From: Eutypella sp. D-1
Taxonomy: Eukaryota > Ascomycota > Sordariomycetes > Xylariales > Diatrypaceae
DNA length: 64,000 nt
Reading direction: 5' to 3'
NCBI GenBank assembly: GCA_023313575.1
Contig: JAJTTP010000002.1
Span: 434,001 to 498,000 of the forward strand
Part shown: positions 24,465-36,550 of the stretch, piece by piece
How positions within the stretch are numbered: the stretch's first letter is position 1
How the letters are laid out: each line of letters begins with the position of its first letter
Made by a program: the position numbers and the translations under genes
Notes under the pieces: generated by a model
The model's input: the letters and a program-made list of their open reading frames with translations, nothing else
Database searches by the model: none
Told to the model about the DNA's origin: nothing

Positions 24465-25077
24465 ATTATAGACTATAGCCAACTGACCTCGTATCAACCC
24501 CCAACACCCAAAACGCCTTTCAAGATAGATAGAAATGTGATAAACGATTGAGTATATACTACTACCACGTCCACTACCACTGTCACTGCCACTCGCGTTC
24601 AAGACCAACGAAAAAAGAAAAGGGTAAAGTAAAAGTAAAGAAAGTAAAGATATGCCTGCCCGCACTCCGCATTGTTAAACCAGAAGACCAGACACAGACA
24701 CAGACACAGACTCCAGCCCAGCCCAGCCCAGCTCGGCGCCCAGACAACTATTCCTCTACTTACCTACTCTATATATTATATTAAAAACAACTACCAAGAA
24801 GCCAATGCCAGAAATAGAAACAAGTCCCCCTTCATCGGCGGGGGAAGGGGGGAAATACAGTGCAAGATATAGATATATAGTTATAGATATAGATAAGATA
24901 TATGCTCCGTGTTGTGGTACGTTCAGTTTATCCTGCCTGGTAATCCCGAATCAAATCTAGTAAGTAGTCCTACATCTTCTAGTGTACTTAAGTCAAGTCA
25001 AGTCAAGTCCAGTCAATCAATCCATCCTTCACTGAAAATCCCTCCACTACCACTACTGGCTACCTACACGCTACTCA

Positions 25078-25104
25078 CTGCTGCTGCTGCTGCTGCTGCT
25101 GCTG
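25078..25104 (+). repeat. CTG trinucleotide array (9 units)
   Basis: Nine perfect CTG units in the 3' flank of the ABC transporter gene, which reads on the opposite strand. Confidence 0.85.
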
Positions 25105-25358
25105 GCTGGTCCTCGCGTCAAACAAGCAGGGGGGGAGACGGGGGGGACATATACGCAACACAGCACGGCACAACACAACACAACAACAAAATGCAAATCC
25201 AATCCCTCCTTGTAATAGGAACAAATAACAAATCTCAATCAAAAAACGACCATGCATAGAGAAGAGGAAACAGGAACTTAAAAAAAAAAAATTTTCCACG
25301 TTCCCCACAGGCCGGCCAGGCTTTAATTACATTTACAACACATCAACCCACCCCAAAC

Positions 25359-28300
25359 CTACCGTTTCTCAACGAGCAGGAAGTGCATAGCGACATACGC
25401 CAGAACGACAAAAACAGCAGCGAAGATGCCGAGGTTCGCGATGTCGTTCCACTTGGCACCATTATCGAAGCCGAAGGAGGACAGGATGGCGGCGCCGGGG
25501 ACCGTGATGTCGAGGCCGTACTTCTTGTCGACGAGCGTGAGCTTGACGACCTCGTTGACGATGAGGGATTCGAAGCCGTAGTGGAAGATCGACAGGGACT
25601 GCAGCCAGAGCGCCGCGGCGGGAATCGCGTCGTGGTTTAGTAGTAGACCCGCGAATAGCAGCGAGAATAGCATCACGAGGCTGCCGATCAGGTTCGCTAC
25701 GCTGCCGTCTTTGCAGACGATCCCGATGAACAGGCAGATCGCCGCCGCCGCCATGTTGAACAGCACCAGCACCAGCATGAACGTGAAGAAGTGCGGCGCA
25801 TCCGGGATGAGCCCCGTCATGGGGTACACAATCGCCCCCATCAATATCGGCGGGATGATCCGTAATGGAATGATGTCGAAGAGCACCTTGGCCGTGAAGT
25901 ACGTAATCGGCGCGTAGTAACCATTCGCCCGCTCCCGCGTGAACAAAAGCCGCTCCGACGCGAACACGTTGAGGCTCGTGAGCGTGCTAAATCCGAACAG
26001 TGCTAGCAGGAAGAAGAACAGGCCTAGCCGGTTCTGGAAGCCCGGGATGTCGTCCGTGAGCCCGTAGAATAGGTAGCCCGACAGGACTGCAAGCACGATG
26101 GCGATCGCGTAGTGCGTTAGCATCAGCAGGGGGTTCCGGTACAGGTTCCTCCACGTCCGCTGTGACAGGATGATAAACTGAGTTGCATAGCCCACGCGAG
26201 CATAGCCCCGACCGATCGCGCTGCCATTGCCGTTAGCGGCCCCGTCGACCGCCTGTCCATTCTGACCGTTCGCGTTCCTGGCATTATCTACAGCCTCCTG
26301 GATCTCATCGTGGATCTTCGCGGCAATTTCGGAATCCTTGTACGCCTGGACAATTCCGTCTAGGTTCGTTCCGGCGGACGGCGGGGCATCATCAGGCTCT
26401 TCAACAAGGATCTGGGGGGGGGTTGAACCGGCCGGTTGGTTTTTGAGCTTATAGGCTCCAATTTCCTCCTCGGCGTCGGAAGACTCTGCTGTGGCAGCCG
26501 TGTTCCTACGGCGCGTGAAAAGCTCCCGCTCTTGCTTTGCCTTTAATGAGTCCTTACGGTTGATCCTGGGCCGGCCCGACCGGCTCGACGACGGTTCTGT
26601 CCCGCTATCCTCGGCGATGCTGGTTCCGGCGATACTAGGGATTGACTTGACGGCGTGGGTGCTACTCGGGCCAACGCTAGCTACATCGTTGATAATAGAT
26701 CCATCATCAAAGGCGGCCGTGTTGCCGGCGTGCATAGTGAGGTCCACGAGATAATCAGCAATGTTGAAGCCAGGAGGGCAGGAGTATCCGATCTGGTCAA
26801 AGTATTCCTGGCACTGCGAGAAAGGTCCCGAGTACACCGTTTTCCCTTGGGCCAAGAGGATCAGGCGGTCGAAAAGAGCGACAATGTTCGATCGGGGTTG
26901 GTGAATGGTGAAGATGACGGTTCGCTTATAGGTCTTGGCAAGGGTGACGAGACATTCGATAACGTTGAAAGCGTTGAAGGCGTCGAGACCGCTCGTCGGC
27001 TCATCTAGGAAGAGAATCGATGGACTGGTGACGAGCTCACAGGCGATACCGACACGTCTCTTCTCGCCGCCGGAAATACCCCGGCCCTTGCCTTCTTCGG
27101 AACCAATTAGGGAGTCGCGGATGTTGTAGATTCCAAGCTGTTTTTCGACCTCCCAGACCCTCTGCTCCTTGGCGGCTCGGCTCATGGCGCGGGGTAGACG
27201 GAGGAGGGCGCTGGTGAGAATAGTCTCATGTACAGTGAGAGTGGGCAGCATAGTGTCCTCCTGGTCGACAAAGCCGATGACGTTCTTGAACTCGGCATCG
27301 GTCACCTTCTCTCCGTTGACATAGAAGTCACCCGTCGCATTGCCGCGCTTGTTTTTGCGAGCCAGGATGTCGAGGAAACTCGTCTTGCCGGCTCCAGAGG
27401 CACCCATAATCGCCATTATCTCGCCGGGGTAAGCGGCGCCCTGGATATCACTAAGGATGGTCTTCCCGTTCAGGCCGTACGAAACGTTCTGGAAGTAGAG
27501 GGAGGCAGGCTTGTGATCGGTCATGAGCTTCAGGCTCTCGTCGTCGGAGTCGTCTAGGTGGATCGGGCCGTACTTGTACTGGCGGCGGTTGAGGTACCAG
27601 GTGACAAGAATGACGAGGACGACAAACAGCGAGCAGCCGGCGATGACGCCAGCTATCAAGGGCGTGTTAATCTTCTTGATGGGGCGCTGGTAGCCGGGAA
27701 CCTCGGTGTGGTAAAGACATTCTCCGGAACGGCATTCCAGGGAGATGTGCTCATCACCGAAGATGTTTTGAACCATCCAGTCGAGCGAGGGTTCCTGGAA
27801 CTGGCATTTGTTGATTCCACCACCCTCCTGATCGCATTTGAATATAGCAGGGCCCTCCACCTCTTCCTTGAGGAAATCAGTCAGATCGACAGAGCCATCG
27901 GCACCGCAGAGCATGCGATCGGCGATACAGCTGCACTCGACATCGGGACACTTGTAGAAGGTGCTGTTCTTATCGGGGGTGAATTCGGCGTTGGACTGGC
28001 AGTTCTCGAGGTGACAGTAGAAGGACTCAACCTCATCGATCCAGACTGGGCGCGACATAGAAAGTCAGTACTGATCCACCGAGCAGGATAGCCACGACAG
28101 GGTAGACACGGAAAGGAGAGACACAAAAGGACAAAACTCACATTGGAAGTCGCAAAAGGCGTTCTCCCTTTTGCAGCTAAAGGTGGCCTGGGGAATCTTG
28201 CCGTCGAGCATGGACAGAATCTTCTCATTGGTAACATCGCACATCTGGTGGTTCTGGTTCACGACTTCGCCGTTTTGGTAGCAGACACCGCCGTCGCCGG

Positions 28301-28951
28301 TCTCCATAAGGGCATTACAAGCATTATCCTGGGTACAAACGTTGCAGTTGATACCGGACCATCCATCGTCGCAGTCGCATGAGTCGCCGGATCGCATGGG
28401 CCGATCTTTGCCTCGTGCCAGCGAGCCACAAGCTGTATAATAATTAAACACCGTCAGCCAGTCGCGTTCATGTCAGGGGGGGTCCCAGATTCGAGTAAAG
28501 AGTGGGAAAGTGACGGGAGGGGACGGGATAGAATAGGACGCGACGTACTCGGTTCTATACAGTCATCGCCCCCGAAACCAGAAGGGCATTCGCATTTTCC
28601 GTTATATTCGTTGCATTCGGCGTACTGACTGCACTCGTAGGCGGGGAGAAGACAGTTGAAACTATTTTGGGGGGGGAGGGGGAGTGGAGATGTCATAGTT
28701 AGCAGCAGTAGGAAAACAGACAGGACCAAAATGAGGATGCGGACGACTACTACTACTCACCAAGGGGGACAGTTAGGTGGCCGATCATCGAGAAGAGCCA
28801 GCTGAGCGCGCATCATATCAATATCGACGGGAGAGTAGGCGGGTTGGGAATAATTCCTCTGGGCTATCGCAGGGGAAAGGAGGAGACATGACGACAGCGA
28901 TAACCATGCGCCGAGCGCAAAATGATGTCGAACCCTCGACGGTGAAGCCAT
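25359..28951 (-). CDS. ADP1: ABCG-type ABC transporter with EGF-like ectodomain (Adp1 family)
   Basis: Four exons on the - strand, 28761-28951, 28549-28661, 28142-28432 and 25359-28045, encode 1093 residues. I took the ATG at 28951 because it begins a signal peptide ([16 protein letters not shown]); an in-frame ATG 75 bp upstream gives a basic, implausible leader. Splicing yields a Cys-rich ectodomain with EGF-like repeats ([24 protein letters not shown]), then a membrane span at about residues 328-350. A cytosolic ATPase domain follows: Walker A GASGAGKT (~413-420), signature ISGGE (~532) and Walker B ILFLDEP (~542). About six C-terminal membrane segments follow residue ~840. This order matches S. 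cerevisiae Adp1 (1049 residues), a putative permease of unknown substrate. A Ser-rich charged linker separates the ATPase and membrane domains. Confidence 0.93.
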
Positions 28952-31016
28952 GTTGGTCAACAAACATGGACGAACATGAGGTTTTGGGGGGGAGGGTTTT
29001 CGGGGTATTTCGGCTTTCGAGTTCACTTGTAGTTGATGATGATGCTCAAAAAGAGAGGGTTGAGGAGGAGGGGTTGGATTATGAAGAAGGTGAAGAGGAT
29101 GAGGTCAAGAAGTAGAGTAGGGGAAGAACAACCTTGAAAGGTCACAAGGTTGGAAGGAGATGTCCAAAGGTAACCTTAATGTAATACCGTAAAGGAAGGT
29201 ACGAATCAAATGGGCCCAAGGTCGGGGGTCGGAGGCTGGAGGTTGCAGTAGAGGACTACCTAAGGTACCTAAGACGTAATGCAATATGTAGTATATACAT
29301 AAGTACCTACCTAGGTATGCACGTAGCTGTCAATCATACTGCTTGCTGGGGAAGCGGGAGGGGGCTGAGACCGCTAAACTCAACATTACATGGCGGGACC
29401 CCACACTATTCATCCATAAATACATCCACACTTCCCCAGACAACCTTGAATAGCAACACCCGTGGACCGAGATCCGTCACTGAAACACCTCACCTCTGTG
29501 CATATCTGTACCAGCTCTTCCAAAGGTCCCCCAAAATTCCAAATTCATTCCAGGCTGGTTCCAGATTGAGTTACCGTACCTGCCTACCTACTTAAAGCTC
29601 TAAATATGCAGGAAAAGGCAATATCAGCTCGTCACATCCACCATCCACTATCCACCATCTTCAGCCATTACAACCCAGCCAAGCTCACTGCCACTTCCCA
29701 GGCTACAGAATTCTACACGCAAAGTGCATAGGCTAGATTCACCGTCGATGATCGATCAATGAATAGCTGACCGGATCCGATGATGAACCCCCCTCCCCCG
29801 GGGTAAATGCATGATCAGTACTCAGTAGCTGTCCAGCACTATGTAGGTAGCAGCAATCTCCACTCAAGTTATGAGACGACGGCAGACAGATCGTGGATTT
29901 TACAAGATATCTTTATAACTATCACGGCGTACTCAAGTAGTGAGCAAATGCCAGTCAACCAATGACCTATATACCCCACCGCTGCAAAAGGGGCCTGGCT
30001 AGGCCTGTTCAAACCCTATCATACCTTACCTAAGTAGATGGGCAATCCTCATAACTATCCCAATACCCACACTCGTCCTCCTTATGTACGTAGGTAAGAG
30101 TTGGAAGCGAATTGACTGCTCTCCATATACGTTCCATCCATAAATAGGGGCAGCATGACGCACATGACGCGCATGCTGAAATTCCTATGGGAAGTTCAGA
30201 AGTTGTGGACTCCGCTCAGGACCAGTGTCTTATATTGAGAAGAAAAATCAATACCATTCGTCCAATTTTGGCTCTATCACATTCAAGGCTCATTGTTACT
30301 TACCCGTTCCTGCTTTTAAATCCTTTCCAATAGCAAGCAGGCGAGGACCTCGAGTGAATAATCACAATCATTTGTTCTTCTCAACACAAGGCTGTGCCTG
30401 GTTACATGCTGCTCTTGTCCCTTAAGATAATGGTGAAGACTAGTGTCTTTTCCATGAATTCCATTTCATAGTACCAAGGAAGTATATGTGCATCCTAGCG
30501 GTAAAGGTGGTATGTCAATAATCGGATCGGGCTTCTCCCAACCAGTGGTCCACTGTGTTAGATATTCCCATATCCAAGACCATGAAGTTCGGCAGGCTAG
30601 CCAAACACTCAAACTTCCCTCATACCTGCATGAGGTAGCCGGCGACCAGGCTTCAAAGTCATGCCAGGCTACTCGATTCCATCCAGATTGCCGCTCTGGA
30701 TACAACTCAGGACTCCTCGTTGCCAACATATATGCTTCGTGATCCTTCCCACCGCTGAAAACACTTAACAAAATTGGGGCGCCCGAACGTGGCCGATATA
30801 CTATATAACGCGTCGAGGCTCCCTTATCCGGGCACAGCCAGCCAACCAGGCCCATCTTAGCGCTATCTCCCGCCGTTCATCAATGCCATAGCTAATAACG
30901 GCTCGCTGCGTCGCAACGAATCCTTCGAGGTATGTGCGAGGATGAGGCAAGGAGGGCAAGGACTCACTAAGTACTACTCGATTCAAGCAGCCCGCGAGCC
31001 TCACTACGAAGAAGAA
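28952..31016. other. Gene-free interval upstream of the ABC transporter
   Basis: The first few hundred bases are the transporter promoter. A TACCTAGGTA palindrome lies at 29308-29317. The open frames around 30466-30855 on both strands have no codon bias or family resemblance. No RNA gene or mobile element was recognised. Confidence 0.5.
29308..29317. repeat. TACCTAGGTA palindrome, copy 4
   Basis: A perfect 10-bp inverted repeat about 360 bp upstream of the ABC transporter start codon. Confidence 0.7.
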
Positions 31017-31647
31017 TCAGCGGGAATCCAAAATAGGACCTGATGCAGGCGGACTCTTGCTCTCCGCGGTAGTGTCTCTTGCCATGCACACCTTCACTCG
31101 GGCGTCGGGATGCTCAAACGTGAACGCGACACAACCTTTTGAGAGTATGAGGGGGGCGGGATCGCGCACAACGCCGTAGACACGGCCGAGGTTCGCAAAG
31201 TAGCGGGGCTTGATTCTTTCGCATCCTGTTGGGACTGCGCGGAGGGGTGGGCAAACAGCATATCTACGGTGCGATGGGGACGGTCTGGGTCCGATGTCCC
31301 GAGATCCACCGTCTCTAGCCCCCGGTCTCGAAGTCGCTTGCTCCAGGGAGCGTCCTCATGTCGAGTCGAGTGTCAAAAGGCGGCAGCAGAAACCTCCAAG
31401 CCGTGTCGTGCCGCAGCTTACAGATGGATGTGATGACGTCGTGACGGTCGAAGAGGAAGTCATCCTAGGAGGACGGTCTCGGGGTGGGAAAGATGATTGA
31501 TTCATGGGATCCAAAAAATGGAGTGCTTCCTCCTTCTCCTGGCTGATCACCCCAGTCGTTGCCGTCGTTGCTACCGCGCTCAGCGTCGTTGTATATAGGG
31601 TTGAAAGGCAGCAGGGTAAAAGACGCAAAAAGGTATTTAGGTCGTCG
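31017..31647 (-). pseudogene. Coding-like segment with broken frames (possible pseudogene or unresolved multi-exon gene)
   Basis: On the - strand this GC-rich stretch reads like protein-coding DNA with C/G-ending codons, but no single frame covers it. One frame gives PFNPIYNDAERG, reaches a TAG at 31465-31467, and resumes with DDFLFDRHDVITSICKLRHD and WRFLLPPFDTRLDM. A second frame gives TVDLGTSDPDRPHRTVDMLF. A third gives RIKPRYFANLGRVYGVV and CVAFTFEHPDARVKVCMA before a TGA at 31017-31019. The frame changes fall near short homopolymers (5 G at 31319-31323; 3 A at 31217-31219), suggesting one-base losses. Alternatively, the TAG could be a splice acceptor and a GTAAGC near 31420 a donor. I do not recognise the family. 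It could also be chance open frame in GC-rich DNA, hence the low confidence. Confidence 0.35.
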
Positions 31648-32221
31648 TCAACATCGCTCAGTGTCGGTCCCTCAACATTAGGGGGGAAAAAAGGCGAGGC
31701 AAAAGAAAGGGTGCGGAGCCAAGGGGGGAACCAAAAGGAAAAAGAAAAGAGGGCAAAAAAAAAAAAGCCACCCAACCGACTCGACCCCAGTATCCCTCAG
31801 GTCCGCTTACAATGGGGATGTACTGCCTCACCTCGATCCACCAGGAATCAGAGACCGATCAGGTAGCTGCCAGGGCCTGGACTTCAACCACGGCGTCGCC
31901 CCGGAGCGCCCCCACCCCGGATCAGCTGGCGAATGAATCGTTGGGGGAGGGGAAGCTTCAGGTGAGAGCCACAATGTTGAATTGTGTACTAACCCCCTCG
32001 GCCAACCCGACCAAGTCATCAGACGCCAGATGATAACGCACCCTAGCTTGTTGTTGGAAAACCAAGCTGCTGTTATGGTATAAGGCACCTGGGTAGGCAC
32101 CTGGGTAGGTGGGGGCAGGTAGGTAGGAAGGTACCTGCCTTCCCGTGTTCCGGAGTTTATACGGAGGGAAGGCGCGGGGGAGGTAGCTGGTGGTAGCTTC
32201 CAAGCTTGATTGCTGCCCCTC

Positions 32222-32231
32222 TACCTAGGTA
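32222..32231. repeat. TACCTAGGTA palindrome, copy 5
   Basis: A perfect 10-bp inverted repeat inside a 170-bp patch dense in related words such as ACCTGGGTAGG and GGTAGGTAGG. Confidence 0.7.
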
Positions 32232-33875
32232 CTTGCACCTGCTTGCACCTGGGCAGGTAACAATATGAACGAAAGCCATAATGGTAATAATAGGTTTTCC
32301 GTTTAAGCCCGTGCAGTGCCCCGGTTGCTCGCCTCTAGCTCATGTTTCTCCAGAGCCCTCCCCTTTCCCTACCCGACAGATTCTAGGCATGGTCTCTGGC
32401 CAGCACCGAGCCAGCTTTTCTTGCTGCTTCCTCGATACCAACACAAGAATACCGCACGATGGAGGCCGCGTCGCCGAGCACAATAGAATGGCAGTCACTT
32501 AGCACGATACAAGCAACGGCCCCTTTACAAAACGCATCTGCAGCTGAGATGTCGGCTGGGCATGAGGTCACAGACTGGCTTCATAGTTCAGTAAACTGAT
32601 GTATACCTTATCCGCTTCACGGTTCCAGTTATTACTGTTCTATGGGTGTATAGGTACCCAAGCACTTGATCGAGTTTATCTTGTGGAACTGACACTCACC
32701 CTCGAGCTTCTTCTATCAGAATGAGTACGCACTCGAGGCGGCAAAGCGGTCAAACAAGTAATTCGGCCAAATTTTCAGTATCCTAAATCTACACCTGGCC
32801 CCTTAATCCGCTTTCGAATCCCGGATAAGATACATTGTTATACTATTGAATCGCGCGCGGGAGTGAGCTTGTACAGACCGAACATCGGCATGAAAGCACC
32901 TAACCAGCCAAGCTGTTGCTCCTCAAGCTCTGCGTCCCCTGGGCTGCTCCTTTTGCCTCTAATGAATGACGGGAACCTCCATTCTGCTACGACGCCGGAG
33001 TACATCGAGGATGTGTGGGTGGCAGGAGTGGTGTGGCGAGAGAGAAGGCAGGAGTGAGAGGAGGACATGTGCGTGCTCCAATATGCATCTGCACATATTA
33101 TACCTAGTTTCATGCGGATGGGACGTGTTGGGTTGTGATTTCCGGTGTGGTGTCTGACAATCTAATTACTAGCTATGGGACACAATACAGTTACGTTGTA
33201 TATAACTCGGTCCTCCCCTATTGATATAGAAATGTAATAGAGCGAATGCTCGCCATCATCCCCAGTTGTTGTCGCGCACTCTAACGTCCTCGTTCCTGTC
33301 ATATGCTTACCTACCATCACGCGATTCGGAAGGGTCTGTCAGAGACTCTTCAGTCTTGAACTATGCAACGATAGTATCCGTATTTACGTCTTCATCTGAC
33401 GCAGATGCGAGTAAGGCGGTGTCGGATTTGCTCATTACTCGAGCGAGTAGCCTTTCCCTGCATTTTCATTTGGAGATCAGCTCCGTCACTGTAATGACTA
33501 AAAGCTGGATTTGCTCTATCGAAGACTCTGTTGTGGCTCGTATGAGGGCTTCGGTATTCTTTCTGTACCTTTAAAAAATTAAGTCGTCGAAATCTACAAG
33601 AGTATTAACACTGATTATTTCATCCGAAGCTTCCTTGGAATGAGCCGTAGGGATCTCGCCGTCCTCGTCGTCGACGAGACGATAGATCCGTGGAGGTTAG
33701 CAAGCGTGTCACGTGCCTAAAGTGTGAAGAGCAAACTACCGAACTACTCGGTCAAAGGAGGGGCTCATTTAACAGGGAGTTATATGATTACAAAGCACAC
33801 AGGGATAACGGATAGCCATAACTTTGACATAATCTTGAAGACTCGGGTCCCAAGTTGATTGTTAAAAATCGGATT

Positions 33876-33883
33876 TATAAAAA
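33876..33883 (+). promoter_or_regulatory. TATA element of the Dabb gene
   Basis: TATAAAAA, 97 bp upstream of the Dabb gene start codon, in a position suited to a core promoter element. Confidence 0.45.
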
Positions 33884-33979
33884 CCAAATATCTGGCTTAA
33901 CATCACTCCTTTCCATCACCACTTCCAACCAGTCACCTCATCTAAGCGAATATACCGGAAACCAGCAACAGTCATAATC

Positions 33980-34503
33980 ATGCCCGTCAACCACATCGTG
34001 CTCTTCCAGTTCAAGGCCGACGCAAGCCCGGAGGCCGTCCAGAAGGTACGTCTTCCATTGCATAAGGTTTAATCGTTATGACCCCGAGACTCTATATCAC
34101 TAGCTAACCACTTTCAACCCCCCGATGTCGAAAAGGCCGTCACGGACCTGCTGGCTCTGAAAAACTCGTGCATCCACCCGACCTCGCAGAAGCCGTACAT
34201 CAGGTCGCTGACGGGCGGACGGGACAATTCGCCCGAGGGCTTGCAGGTGAGTTAGAAGCTATATACATGTCTAGAGGTTCTTACGCACAATCCGATTTTT
34301 CCATGCCATGCATGCGGTCTTTCTGGTTTAGTTAACGAAGCGGGGGGGAGGGATAGGCCGGGCTCCAGTACGGCTTCGTCGTCGAGTTCGAGAGCATCGC
34401 GGACAGGGACTACTACAACTCGGAGGACAAGGCGCACGAGGCGTTCAAGAAGGAATATGGCCCCCTGCTCGAGAAGGCCGTCGTCTTGGATTACAGCTTT
34501 TGA
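33980..34503 (+). CDS. Stress-responsive dimeric alpha/beta-barrel (Dabb) domain protein
   Basis: Three short exons, 33980-34045, 34136-34246 and 34369-34503, encode 103 residues. Both introns are phase 0: GTACGT with a GCTAAC branch site and AAAAG acceptor, then GTGAGT with a GTTAAC branch site and CCAG acceptor. The product starts MPVNHIVLFQFK, the usual first strand of Dabb proteins (PF07876). It continues with a helix (AVTDLLALKNSC), then TGGRDNSPEGLQ, YGFVVEFES and a terminal EKAVVLDYSF. Dabb proteins are small dimeric barrels. Some are stress-induced with no known chemistry, and others act as polyketide cyclases such as olivetolic acid cyclase. The IHPTSQKPYI...GGRDNSPEGLQ core is what I would expect of the fungal stress-type group. 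The aminotransferase gene follows on the same strand after 687 bp. Confidence 0.88.
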
Positions 34504-35190
34504 ATGGCTCCCCGTCTATAGAGATATTTGCCTCTGTGACTAATTTGAGATTCAATTGGCGCTCGTGGACATGGCTTCATATTGCCGTCAGCCACATCTT
34601 CGGCAAATAAGGACGCAAAAATTGAATGAACATCAAAACCTAGAATCCCTCAAAATGCATCACTGAAAGAAAACTGCACTCCTGAATATTGGCCTCGACT
34701 GGTGTCGGTACTGTGTTTCAATTGCGTAGATAATCCGTGTCAGTTAGGAGAAGGTTGCATCTATCTCCTAACCTCCCTCGGTCCCTCTAACGGTAAGCCA
34801 AGCGGAGTGCGGGGGATGCCGAGATGCGGGGACACCGACAAGCTCCGGGCCCTCAGCTCCGTTTAACGGACGCCCTACGCGCCTTCCGAATGACAACTAC
34901 CCTTAGCCCGGGTTAGAGGGGCTAGTGCCGGCTCAGGTTACATTGCAAGTGACATCCACGGATTATAAACATCATATATATACGTGTCAATTTACATCAT
35001 CACAAAAAAAACCTTCCTAGCTGTTTATTCGCTTTGTTCTATTGCCATCTGATATACCTAAATCCCCAGAAACATACCTACTTTTTTTTTTGGCAAGATC
35101 GGGGCATAACTGTCTCACAAGGACGATTATTGAAACGTTTCTAGATTGGCAATAATATCACTTGGACAAACCCTAAACAGAGAAGCCAAG
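34504..35190 (+). promoter_or_regulatory. Intergenic region and aminotransferase promoter
   Basis: A TATAAACA at about 34965 and an AT-rich patch at 34960-35000 could form the promoter of the downstream aminotransferase. No open frame of note is present. Confidence 0.4.
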
Positions 35191-36550
35191 ATGGTTAAAA
35201 TCCCAACTTTCGAAGTCGAGCGGTGGATGGGCGAGTACGAGACCACCCCAGGCGTTCTCAACGTGTCCGAGACGTGTGCCGCCTCTATCTCCCTCAGTAA
35301 GCTAGTGACTCTTAATAGCCGGAAGACGCTGGCCGCGCCGCCCATCAACTTCGACCGGGTTATGACCTACGGCGCTGTCCGCGGCTCAGACGAGCTGCGT
35401 CGGGGCGTCGCCAACCTCTTCTCCACGAACGAGGCAGGGGGCTTGACCGGCAGCGGAAGCTCGCCCGTAAAGCCCGAGGATGTCCTGATAACCAACGGCG
35501 CCATTGCCGCCAACCACCTGGTCTTCTACACCCTCGTCGGCCCCGGCGACCACGTCGTCTGCGTCTACCCCACCTACCAGCAGCTGTACTCCGTGCCGGA
35601 GACCCTGGGCGCCGAGGTGTCGCTGTGGAGGCTGAAGCCTGAGAACGGGTTCGTTCCTGACGTCGCGGATCTGGAAGCTCTCGTCAAGAGCAACACCAAG
35701 GTAAGAGAAAAAGAAAGGCTCCCGCTTGTCTACCAGGCGAGAGAGAGAGAGGGAGGGGCCACAGATATCGCCATGGTTTCTAACAGGATACTATGATTCC
35801 TAGATGATCGTGATTAACAATCCCAATAATCCATCTGGCGCCGTGATCCCGAAGGACATCCTCCTTAAGACCGCGGACGTCGCGCGCAGACACGACATCA
35901 TCCTCTTCTCAGACGAGGTCTACGCACCACTATTCCACGGCCTGTCGTCCTCCGCCGAAACCCCACCCTCCCCACCGTCGGCGCTTGCGCTCGGCTACGC
36001 GCGCACCGTCGTCACGGGCTCCATGTCCAAGGCGTGGGCGCTGGCGGGGATCCGGGTGGGATGGCTAGCGTCGTCAGACGCGTCCATCATCGAGGCCGCC
36101 GCCTCCGCTCGCGACTACACCACCATCAGCGTATCGCAGCTCGACGACCAGGTTGCGGCGTACGCGCTGTCCGATGCCGTGCGCCCGCACCTGCTATCGC
36201 GGAACCTGGACCTCGCGCGCCACAATCTCGCGCTCCTCGACGCCTTCGTCACCGCGCACGCAAAAAACTGCACTTGGGCTGGCGACGTCCGTCCCCGCGC
36301 CGGTACGACCGCTTTCTTGCGCTTCGTAGACCGCGACGCCCGTCCCGTCGACGACGTCGCTTTCTGCTCGGATTTGCTGGGCTCGGCCAAGGTCTTGCTC
36401 GTGCCTGGCTCCCGGTGCTTTGGCAACGGGAATGGTAACGGCGGTGCCGACTTCGCCGGCTACGTCCGCTTCGGGTATGTTTGTGAGACCGAGGTACTTG
36501 AGGTCGCTCTGCGGAAGCTGAGCGCGTATGTTGCGGCGCGCCTCGCCTAG
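35191..36550 (+). CDS. PLP-dependent aminotransferase, class I/II (fold type I)
   Basis: Exons 35191-35700 and 35804-36550 encode 418 residues; the intron is phase 0 with GTAAGA and CCTAG. I chose ATG 35191, which has a CCAAG context, over an in-frame ATG 45 bp upstream that adds an unlikely leader. Fold-type I landmarks are present. NNPNNPSG (residues 175-182) supplies the cofactor-binding Asn. The Asp of SDEVY (~207) pairs with the pyridine nitrogen. Lys246 in TGSMSKAWALAGIRVGW is the Schiff-base lysine. The Arg in GYVRFGY near the end should bind the substrate carboxylate. No mitochondrial presequence or peroxisomal signal is evident, so it is probably cytosolic. The amino donor and acceptor cannot be deduced. 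Its neighbours, a Dabb protein and a small - strand gene, do not define a pathway. Confidence 0.9.

Larger units (their letters stand above)
23719..25358. other. Convergent 3' region rich in simple repeats
   Basis: This lies between the stop codons of the mS26-like gene and the ABC transporter. It contains a directly repeated 19-bp G/A-rich unit at about 23768-23812, a 22-G homopolymer at 24443-24464, CAGACA repeats near 24688-24710, AAGTC repeats near 24990-25015, and a CTG array at 25078-25104. No gene is supported. Confidence 0.6.
31648..33979. other. Gene-free interval with a TACCTAGGTA copy and a short coding-like fragment
   Basis: It contains many AGGTAGGTA-type words at 32090-32260, including a perfect TACCTAGGTA at 32222-32231. 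A 40-codon coding-like fragment on the - strand at 33571-33693 lacks any start codon. No complete gene is supported. Confidence 0.45.

Noticed and set aside
32811..32826. TTTCGAATCCCG resembles a tRNA T-arm
   Set aside because: The 5' half of the stem does not pair and no acceptor stem or anticodon arm can be drawn upstream.
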